From NCBI GenBank assembly GCA_963565915.1, contig OY751487.1, forward strand, positions 620,001 through 684,000: DNA of 64,000 bases, written 5' to 3'. The DNA comes from Entoloma clypeatum (taxonomy: Eukaryota; Basidiomycota; Agaricomycetes; Agaricales; Entolomataceae). Below the pieces are notes generated by a model. The model saw nothing but the letters and a program-made list of their open reading frames with translations. It had not been told where the DNA came from and made no database searches. This document shows positions 53,216 to 61,808 of this stretch, one piece after another. A program made the position numbers and the translations under genes. Each line of letters begins with the position of its first letter. Position 1 is the first letter of the stretch.

Positions 53216-56200
53216 GAGAAAAGCGGATAATTCGAGAACAATGTGACGAATAAGGAAGAAGGGCACGTGCATCACGGCACAGCCGATCTCCATTTGAGGC
53301 ACAACCACCATCAATCTTCTCTTTTCCATGTGACATCCACTCGGGCTCACACCTTGTTCCACTCATCCTTCTCCCAATTCGCTTCCGACCACAACCACCA
53401 CCACCTCAGTGAAGCCGAAACGGAACCCGTTCCATTGATGCACGATACACAACCCCCTACCCTCACACGTTTGATCAATAGAATGAATGCACTGCCCGTT
53501 TTGATCTTTTCATTTTATCACCCCAACCCCGTGAATCTAGGTGTCGGGTACACGTATATAATACCAGTAATATCACGATCCACCTCTGTCGGTGCACGAT
53601 GTTCGCTGGGCGGAGCCCGACCACGTCTGGACAACGTCTGGATCGTCCTCGGCATCAACGATTCATAGACCTACTTATGCGGGGCACGAGTTCACGGAAA
53701 TCAAGAAAGAAGAACGAAAAAAAAAAAACTTGCAAAGAACGAACGACTCTCGCATCATGATCACCATGCATCAAAGCTTTTCCACGTTGGCATCTGTAGT
53801 ACTCTCCATTGACCAGAACTCCAACTGGACTTTCAGGTCCGCTAAAGTTTCGAAGAACAGAGTAAGTAACCAAAATAAAAACCCCGATCCCTGATAAAAG
53901 CGGAGAAGACAAAAGAAGGACAGATTTTCCGAGAAACACACCAAAAAAAAAAAAACACGATGCCATGCCATACCACGCCATGTGGACCTGCACAGTCATA
54001 CGACCACACCCTCCAAAGTGAGTACGTCGCCGTTGATGACCCTCCAGATCCACAGCGATCATTGCAACTTTATACTTATCATCATAGAAACTCGAGGGCC
54101 ACAGGTACACAAACACCCCCAGCTGCCAAACTTTACTTCCCCAATTGCAAATTCACGCAACAGACTCTCCAATCAACTCTTTCCACTCTTCGAATTCGTT
54201 CTCCCACCCCACCATCTGGCACTCGTAGCATTGCGAATACCTGTGGTCATCCGCCTTGTCATGCCGTCCCCCAGGTATTGCTCCATACATCAGGAAACTC
54301 GAAGCTTTGTACGAAGGAAGGCACACCCGGCGTGAGTGACTGATTGCTGTCCCGGATTGTTTCCTTATGAGGTTCAAAGATCCGCTTTGTGGTATGTACA
54401 TGTATCGTAGGGCCATACTTAAGTAGCGGAGGTTCTTGATTTCAACGGCGATCAAGCCAAGCTTGCATGGCGTTAAATCACTCGGGTCCGTCGTTGTGCC
54501 CCGCCATTGCCCCGCCACATACTTTTGTTTCGGTAAGTAACAGTCCTTCCTGCCAAGACCTTTTTTGTTAATGAGTACCGACTGTCGTATCTCTTCGTAC
54601 TGACTCTCCATGATGCGACCAACGTGGAGCTACCCACTCTCCATTTCCAGCATAACAATCACGACTCATTCACGAGCCTGCTCTACTCCACTGGCTGCGG
54701 CTATGATTGAGTCGTAACCACTGCATTTCTCTTCCAGGCTAGGGCGACCCTATTGTACAACGCCTTCCCAACGTTTGTACGCTTACGCTTCACATTTCTC
54801 ATCAGCACACCATACTTACCGCCAAGCCCCGCAGCACATCAAACAAGGAACACTGATCATGCTTCGACGATGCTTCCATTATCATACTAACAATACAGAC
54901 CCACGACAGCGACAACGCCTCTCCAATAACCTTTCCCGGCCAACAATTACTACATACCTAACTTACCAACCATCTCCGCCATCGACAACCCCACACCTCC
55001 CGCATTGAGTCGTGAATGCCCCCCCACAACCTACTTATCGCCAAGACTTGCTACAATGAAAGATCACAGATCACGCTTCTACAAACGACGCTTCCTTCCA
55101 TACCATACCAAGTACAACACGGAACCCACAACAACGTCCACGCCCTCCATAACCATTCCCAGCCAACAATTACTTGTCACTACGACTTAAAAAAGTTCAC
55201 CTACCAACCATCACCCCCGCCATCAACAACCCCCTGCACATCCCCGCCTCCTATGCCAGTGAGTCATGGGTCGTGACCCTACAATGCCCAACCCACTCTC
55301 CAAAGGAGGAATCAGCAGACCAGGCCTGAGATCCGTCCCTTGTATTATGAATGTACATTGTCTCGAATACAAATCCCCCCTTCCCCCCTTACATATATGT
55401 ACATCTTAATAAATTAAATAAACAAGGCACACAAGTACGTATGGAGCGTATCTTACTCGTCTCCACACCCACCTGACTCCCTTCTTGACTCGTGGACCCT
55501 ATATCAACCCTATATGCTTACCCACTCCTCCGATTGCCAAATACTGTATTCCACCGAACCATTGGATCAACAAAAAGTTCAAATTACGGTCATCATCTAG
55601 TGCTTCAAGGGTGATCAGCGGCGAACTTGGCTGGGGCGGGGGGGATGGGAAGGGAAGGGTAGAGCGAGCCAGAGTAGCCTGACAGGAAACTACTCAGGTG
55701 ATTCAATCGTATTCGGTTTCGCGACTCTCGGGAGAAGTAAAAATCTAATCTCGAGCTCCGAGGTGGCGGCCCCGTGATGGTGTATGTACAGTGCAGTAGA
55801 TCCGGGCGGTTCAGGGATGTAAATCTCTGGACATGGCAAGTTCTACCCGTTGGTAAGTCCAAACTTGGCCGCGGTCACCATTGAACTGAGTGGACCCCCT
55901 CAGGAGGGCTCCATCCACGGTGTGCCGAGAGGGTCGATGAATTTTGGTGCCAATCAACACTGGCGTTGATGCGAGATTTTTCAAAGCAAATATCCCGCCA
56001 TCCAAGTCCTACTACAACTCGAGGAGGAAGTGAACTTTAACGCCGGTCCTAGGAGGCGCGCGGGGAAGTGATTACCTTCATTCCTTAGTGGTGGTACGTG
56101 TGCTTGCAGGTGCACTAACTCACTAATGGCAGGATCTGGTAGATGGTGTACAGGATACAGGATACTTACGTCTTCGTGTTGACGCTCGGCGGAAGTCGTC

Positions 56201-57084
56201 GCGGCGCCGTACGAGGTTCTGTCCAAAAATTCAACCGTCGAGGAAAAGCTAACGTCTTCTTCAGTGTCGTGCGTGAAGACCGTCTCGGAACTCAAGCACG
56301 AAGAAAGCGGTAAAAAAGAATACACAGGCTTGAGGCACTGGATTTACGATTGATTGATTATGGTTTTGAGCCTAGTAGGTATCCATTGAAGCGTTCCACT
56401 TCAATTCAGCGGACGCGCCGGTATATAATGCTATGAGGCTAGTGATGGACGATGAAGTCACTTCCTCATGTTTCTCACTCGATTCTTCAGCGCAACAATC
56501 CTACTTTACGCACGCGGGGTTCCTCCTCTCCTATCTTTGTCGTTAGCCACATTCTTGAGCGTTTCATTTGGATCCTTCTTGGAACAGGTCACAAAGTGGA
56601 GTCGACAAGCGGTCTGCCGGATGTGTACTAGTACTCATGATTGCGAAGGAGATTCTGGCTGTGTGTCTGGCTTTAATGGAAGTGTCGTTGGTAAACAGGA
56701 TGGTGGTTACGCTGGAGACGCATGCCGGAGGGGAGGTCGTGGACCTGAGGTTTACGCCTAATTGAGGGCTGGAAGAATAACTATGTCCAGGAAAACGTGG
56801 CGAACTGGGATCAAATCACTGCGTTTGCTGGTCATCGATGGTACTGTATGTAGAAGATGCACCAAAACTTGATTCATGGGAGGAAGGTGGATTCTGATGG
56901 TTGCGCTACATACCCGATTGGCGAGCAACCATTGAAGTTAATTATGTATTTGGCGCTGTTTTTTTTTGGATACAACGAAATTCGAGAACCTATCTTCGAA
57001 CATAGGAAGGTAATAGTAATCCCAGCCATTTTACGTTCATCTTTATATTATCTGACAGATTGGATATTTATATATATAGTAGAA
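53216..57084. other. 3.9-kb region without recognisable genes
   Basis: Short open frames on both strands, none with domain motifs or joinable exons; the longest (minus strand 54153-54611, 152 aa) is unrecognised and overlaps many other frames. A diverged direct repeat of roughly 130 bp links 54880-55010 and 55075-55235, both with CCAACAATTACT and ACCAACCATC words. A/T homopolymers at 53720 and 53944. Confidence 0.4.
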
Positions 57085-58374
57085 ATGGCCCTAATAACCA
57101 TCCACCATATCCCAAACGAGGTCATTTCCCAAATCTTTCTTCAATGCTCGACGGAAGGACTCAACATCCCATGGCGCCTCACCCAGCCACCTTGGGTTCT
57201 GAGCCGAGTATGTTCCATGTGGAGGCAACTAGCGTTCAACACCCACGATCTCTGGAGTCATCTGATCATCGATTGTGGCGGCGGGTTTCAGGAGCACAGC
57301 GACCTTTCTCGGCTCCATCGCATGGTCACCGGGGTTCTCGCAAGGACTGGCCAGGTGCCCTTGTCGCTGTTTCTATTCGACGTGGGGAAGGGGCGAGGCG
57401 TCCACCATTGGCTGAGGCCGCATGCTCACCGAGTGAAAGCCTTTGGTCTGTTCGAAGCCGCCGTGCCGTTTCTCCAGTCATTGGCCAGTGCGCCGCTGGA
57501 TTTTCCGAGGCTGGAAACGATCGAAGTCGGCACCCCTGTCTCGGGGGAGTTCCAATTCTCCATGATCACGCCCGGCGCTGCCGTGAACCTCCGCGAGGTC
57601 AGGCTGTACTCTGTGGGCGAGGTCGCTGCGGCCCGTCCGTTTTTGCTGCCGCTGTCACAGCTCACAGCGGTCGAGTTCGACAATTCGTTTCTGTCGGTGC
57701 GGGATGCGCTGAAGCTGCTGTCCGGATGCCGTTCCCTCGTCGAATGTTCTTTGTGCATCCGAGCCTCGCTGTCGGCCGGTGGTGACGGCTTTCCGGAGAC
57801 GCACACCACCCTGCCCTCTCTGGAGTCCCTCGCCTTGAACACCGTGGACCACAACATGGACCTCTCACCCTTTCGGGTCCTCGCGCTGCCGCGGCTCAGT
57901 CGCATCGAAATCACGGGGCATATGCCCAAGGACATGGAATGGCTGGTGCCCGTCGCTGCGGGCGGTGCGCTGGAGAACTTCACCCTCGAATCGCGAGGCT
58001 TGTCGATTCCAGCCGTCGTTCTGGAGCGTGTGCTGGAGACCTCGCCTCTGCTGGACACGCTCCGCGTCGGTTGGGGGGATATGCTCAGTCCGGCGATCCT
58101 CCAGCGGATGGAGTCCGGAGAGCTCGTCCCGAAGCTGTGGACGCTCGAGTGTTTGCTGGCGGACTGCGTTCCGGAGAGGGCCAACTTTGATTTGCATCTG
58201 GATGTGCTGGAGCGCTGGAGGGGGGAGGGTGGTCTTCCAGGGAGCCACTGTATGGCGGAGGTCGTGTTTCGTGCTCCGGCGAATGTGGTATCGTTGGCGT
58301 CTGGTTGTCCGCGCCTCCGGAGGTTGCGGGAAGCCGGGTGGGAAATTAGGATGGTTGTTAACCGGGGAGCTTGA
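57085..58374 (+). CDS. F-box protein
   Basis: 429 aa, single exon. The N-terminus carries an F-box-like motif: IHHIPNEVISQIFLQC, then WVLSRVCSMWRQLAFNTHDLW. F-box proteins link substrates to SCF ubiquitin ligases through Skp1. The rest consists of degenerate leucine-rich segments (LPSLESLALN, LPRLSRIEITG, LDTLRVGW) ending CPRLRRLREAGWEI, the usual build of the large mushroom F-box family. The same frame is open upstream to 56857, but the F-box begins just after the ATG at 57085, and a TATTTATATATATAG stretch lies directly before it, so this start is preferred. The substrate is unknown. The gene is GC-rich relative to its flanks. Confidence 0.82.
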   Translation: MALITIHHIPNEVISQIFLQCSTEGLNIPWRLTQPPWVLSRVCSMWRQLAFNTHDLWSHLIIDCGGGFQEHSDLSRLHRMVTGVLARTGQVPLSLFLFDVGKGRGVHHWLRPHAHRVKAFGLFEAAVPFLQSLASAPLDFPRLETIEVGTPVSGEFQFSMITPGAAVNLREVRLYSVGEVAAARPFLLPLSQLTAVEFDNSFLSVRDALKLLSGCRSLVECSLCIRASLSAGGDGFPETHTTLPSLESLALNTVDHNMDLSPFRVLALPRLSRIEITGHMPKDMEWLVPVAAGGALENFTLESRGLSIPAVVLERVLETSPLLDTLRVGWGDMLSPAILQRMESGELVPKLWTLECLLADCVPERANFDLHLDVLERWRGEGGLPGSHCMAEVVFRAPANVVSLASGCPRLRRLREAGWEIRMVVNRGA

Positions 58375-58988
58375 TGGCGGTGATCCGTCTGACGTCTGCA
58401 CCATCTGGACATGGTAGGGGGTCTGCTCCGATGTCGAAAAGAATAATGGAGCACCATTACGGCTCCAAAAAATCGCAGCGGGTAGCCAAGTATGAACATC
58501 ATAATAAACCTTACCGACTCCTGAAACTTTCTTTTTATAATAGTTGCCATTGTTGGAAAGTACAGCAGGTAGTTTTCGGGAGATGGTGTCCATTGTGGAC
58601 CGATCCCGACAGATTATACATTAGCGATATACTACTGCCTTTGTTGACTCGACCATACTTACGGTATACGCATCGGAGGGTCCTCAGCGTGTGTTTCTAG
58701 CTTGGAAGAAGCTTGGACTGAATCACACACTTGCCAGTGCATATTGTCGAATAGGTGCCGGCGGGATTTGTGAGTTACAAGTGCATGCAATATCTTTGGG
58801 AAGTATGTTGCCACTTTACCCAAGAGTCGGTATGTTCGATATCGGGATCAAATTATTGTTCTGCCACCTTTTCTGCAGTCGGCGTCCATACACACAGGCG
58901 GGTGAGTATGTCATGACAATTTAACTATCATTTTTTGCATGTACAATACAACAAAAGATACTCGAACACTGTCCGCTTCACAACCGAA
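58375..58988. other. Convergent spacer
   Basis: Between the F-box stop and the end of the frameshifted tail of the next minus-strand gene. Nothing recognisable. Confidence 0.4.
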
Positions 58989-59148
58989 TCAGGAGGACTC
59001 TACAAGACGGAGCATTCGCATCGACATAGGCCTCTCGCCCTTCATCAAAAATTCTCCAATTTTCGGCATCGGAATATAACCATCATAGTTCTCCAAGATA
59101 CATTCTGGGGGTTTCAGGATATCCAGGACGCGGAGCAGTAGACGGGGA

Positions 59149-60061
59149 TTATCTTTGTGCCGCGGCAACGTCGATGGCTCAAACTTGACCGTAACGATAC
59201 CTCAAGTACGCAAGCACTTTCAGCAAAACAAAAAAAAAAACAGAAAGGACCCAACAAAAGAAACGAAGACAAAACGACTACATACCTGTATAAGGATACT
59301 CATGGACATGGGGACGGTAATCCATGAAGCCCACGACAGCCTGCGTTATCTCCCCATTCTCGGCGACGTAGTACATCCTCGTTCCCCGTGTGGCCAAATT
59401 GAGTTGGAAGGGCTGATGGATATTTTGCAGTTGCCTTCCCGGTGAAAAAAACCTTCTCCGCCCCGCTGCGTCCCTGAACGTGTTGAAGGCTCGAGGCTCC
59501 TTGGGCTCTCTCAACAGGCTGGGCTTGACGAGACCATCTCGCAACAGTACCTGGTACAGGCCACGATACGACGGGCGCGGGGCGAGGCTGGAGAGGGGGA
59601 TGGACCAGGGTGCGCCGTCCTTGTCCAGGAGGTCGGAGCCGCGGTTGAAGGAGGCTGGGTCGGCGGTGGGTGTGACGCGGAAGCGGATGGAGGGGAGGGA
59701 GGCGGAGGCAGAGGCGGTCGGGGAGGAAGTGTGGAGGTACAGGAAGCCGCGAGTATGGCGTGGAAAGGGGATGGCGGAGGCCAACGAGGGGTGGAAACGG
59801 ACGCTTGTGCTGTTCAGGGGGTCACCGGACCAGACTTTGACTTGGGCAACGCCAGAAAAGTCGAAATAGTCGCTGGGCTGGAGGCGGTCTGGGCGGAGGG
59901 ATGAGATGACCTTTGGGCGCGGTCCGTGGCGTCCGAAGCTGGGATTTGCGTTGGTCTTTGAGAACAAGAGCTCCAGATGGAAGAGACACGAATACCTGGT
60001 AGGAACTCACTGAGTATGAGACAGTCAGAAGCCCACGAAATCTACAAATACCGCTCAACAT
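59149..60061 (-). CDS. Hypothetical protein with frameshifted C-terminus
   Basis: Predicted complement(join(59149..59201,59286..59955,60011..60061)), 257 aa as read. A short N-terminal exon (MLSGICRFRGLLTVSYS) splices through GTGAGT...AAAG to a main exon rich in Ser/Pro/Arg with FDFSGVAQVKVWSG, RGLYQVLLRDGLVKP and RGTRMYYVAENGEITQA. The last exon starts IVTVKFEPSTLP and then hits TAA. One frame over, the DNA stays open to 58989 with a plausible continuation (LLLRVLDILKPPE, ENYDGYIPMP). An extra G near 59161 is therefore likely to have truncated about 50 residues. I associate the FEPSTLP region with an uncharacterised mushroom family from memory only. Function unknown. Confidence 0.6.
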
Positions 60062-60225
60062 TCCAGGGCGATCCTCAAGAGGAATTTGAGGTCACGTGCG
60101 TTCACAAATACTTGAACTGACACGCGTTGTCAGAATCAATTGGGTAACGTTGAGATCTTGAATGATATCATGTCCCTCCACTGGCACAGCCCCTTCAACA
60201 GGAATAGTAAAAGAACGACACAGGT

Positions 60226-60265
60226 TGGATCCCCAGCCAGGAATCGAACCCAGCAAACGCGGTTT
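60226..60265 (-). other. 3' half of a tRNA-like sequence
   Basis: The minus strand reads a T arm CUGGG-UUCGAUU-CCUGG with a B-box GGTTCGATTCC, then CTGGGGA, T and CCA, as if the 3' half of a tRNA with an encoded CCA end. No matching 5' acceptor strand (TCCCCAG) was found nearby, so it is a fragment, not a working gene. Confidence 0.5.
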
Positions 60266-60273
60266 GCATCGTC

Positions 60274-60304
60274 ATTTTATTTTATTTTATTTTATTTTAT
60301 TTTA
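60274..60304. repeat. (ATTTT)n microsatellite
   Basis: About six units of ATTTT directly beside the tRNA-like fragment; on the minus strand it reads as an A-rich tail (TAAAA)n. Confidence 0.85.
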
Positions 60305-60970
60305 AAACCTCAATTTATATACCGGCGCCCGATTGCAGTCCGGTCTGTACTAGGTACAAGGGGTAACCACTACTGCTAAGCAGGGACCGTGGTATGAGTA
60401 GCATGGTAGAGTAAGGCCCTCTGGGGACGGCCTATGTGTATATCCGATAAGTAAAGGATAGAGATGGACACTGAAACGTCCGTGAAAGGATATTGAGACA
60501 GCGTGTTGTAGGTGGTGTGTTGTATATAGAAAAGTAGGACAAAACAAAAACCAGAAAGAGAGACATACGGGGGTGTTAGCCCATTCCTTATATGTGAAAG
60601 AAAGAAAAAGACTTCAGATGGAAGGGGACGAGAACGTTTGCCACGTAATCGTTGGGATCCCATCGGCAGCCCATTGGATCAGCGGGAGCGTGACCTTGGA
60701 CAGGCCGGACGAGTGGGAGGGAAGGGGAACAGAGGGGGCGGGTTGAGGCACAGCCTTTGGGTTGAAGTTCTTCAAGAACGCGGGGAGAAAGGAGGGCTGT
60801 GGTTGCGGCAATCCTGGCGGGGGTCCCATGTAGGGGAAGAAAGGGGGAGAGGGAGGGCATGTGTTATGCTTAACAAACCGTTCCAAGGTTCGGGCAGAGT
60901 ATGCAGGAAGTGGAAAGGCGAAGAGCAAAGTGATTGCTAAATCTAAGGAATGTAGCTATGGTACATGGGG

Positions 60971-60979
60971 TTTATATAG
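60971..60979 (-). promoter_or_regulatory. LTR TATA box of second element
   Basis: Minus strand reads CTATATAAA, 24 nt past the nearest TGAGTCA site in the direction of transcription, fitting the U3 promoter layout. Confidence 0.6.
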
Positions 60980-61002
60980 TACTGGCTACGAGCGGTAGCG
61001 AG

Positions 61003-61184
61003 TGAGTCAGTAGCTGCGGAAGGCAGTGCGGATGAGTCAGTAACTGCGGAAAGGCAGTGCGAAGTGAGTCAGACAACTGCGGACTGAGTAATCCCTACTG
61101 CGGAGTGCGAGTCAGCGTGGGAGCGAAGTATACTAAAGGAGAATGGTAGAGTAAAGGTAAATGAATAAGCGGTCCGATGAGTCA
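61003..61184. promoter_or_regulatory. Four TGAGTCA (Gcn4/AP-1-type) sites in LTR
   Basis: Exact TGAGTCA heptamers at 61003-61009, 61033-61039, 61065-61071 and 61178-61184. This near-palindromic word is the binding site of Gcn4/Cpc1-type bZIP activators of the amino-acid starvation response. The first three lie in imperfect 30-32-bp direct repeats. In element orientation they precede the TATA box, as upstream activating sites would. Confidence 0.6.
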
Positions 61185-61391
61185 AAGAAATAACGAAGGT
61201 ACAATGCAAGGGAAAAGTGCGTAACATACAAACCGGTAAGTCCGTAACATGTTCCCCTCCTCAAGGTCTGTGTCCTCACAGACTACCTACTCCCATCCAT
61301 CGTTGCCATTTGGATCGGCCCAGGCAGGGTCAACTCGGTTACCCCAATCCTTTATCAGTTCATCGTTTACCGCCGTGGCAAATTCTAAACC

Positions 61392-61655
61392 TCAAACGGC
61401 GAGGCGAAGGCGTCGATTCTCGACAGCAAGGGTGTTGGTATAGTTTTTGAGGATGAGCTTCTCCTCAGCGGTGGGGGCGGTTGGTAAATCGGAGAGGGTA
61501 TGAAGGCGGATATGCATCTGCCGGTGGAGGATGTCGGCGACGGAGGTTTCGAGCGCATGGATCTGGTCGCGCATGGAGAGCGCTTCGCCGATGAGGGTGG
61601 TGATGGTGGGGTTGATATCGGAAGCATTGGTGGAGGCGGCGGTGATGTTGGACAT
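61392..61655 (-). CDS. Small coiled-coil ORF in second element
   Basis: 87 aa from a true ATG at 61655, in the sense orientation between the chromodomain remnant and the 3' LTR. It shows a heptad-like helical stretch (SMRDQIHALETSVADILHRQ) and a Leu-rich C-terminal helix. No known domain. It may be an accessory element gene or an unrelated open frame. Confidence 0.35.
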   Translation of the reverse strand: MSNITAASTNASDINPTITTLIGEALSMRDQIHALETSVADILHRQMHIRLHTLSDLPTAPTAEEKLILKNYTNTLAVENRRLRLAV

Positions 61656-61808
61656 GGCAGAAATGATGTTTGAAAGGTATAAGAAGAACGGCGTGTTGGG
61701 CGAGAAGAGTTGGAGTGGGGAACTCGATGTGACAGAAGTCGATGTGGAAAATGGCTCTCAAAGTTTGTTCTTTTATCGTGGACGCGATGGATTTTGCCGA
61801 TGAAAATC

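Larger units (their letters stand above)
60062..60861. other. Spacer with tRNA-like fragment and ATTTT repeat
   Basis: Downstream flank of the second retroelement. It contains an incomplete tRNA-like piece (60226-60265) and an (ATTTT)n microsatellite (60274-60304). The open frames around 60376-60930 on the minus strand lack convincing starts. Confidence 0.45.
60862..61249 (-). repeat. Probable 3' LTR of second element
   Basis: In element orientation it starts TGTTACGGACTTACCGG at 61249, right after a polypurine tract, which fixes this end well. The other end is taken at 60862 (reading ..CATAACA), giving 388 bp, but cannot be checked because the 5' LTR is outside the window. It contains imperfect direct repeats with GTCAGTARCTGCGG and four TGAGTCA sites. 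Confidence 0.6.

Noticed and set aside
56857..57084. Upstream extension of the F-box protein to an ATG at 56857
   Set aside because: The added 76 residues have no domain character, and the F-box starts right after the ATG at 57085.
57426..58593. Long minus-strand frames opposite the F-box gene
   Set aside because: High GC content removes stops on the opposite strand; the plus frame has the F-box and leucine periodicity.
60614..60928. 104-aa minus-strand Pro-rich frame
   Set aside because: Its first codon is TTG, it crosses the proposed LTR boundary and it has no motif; not supported as a gene.
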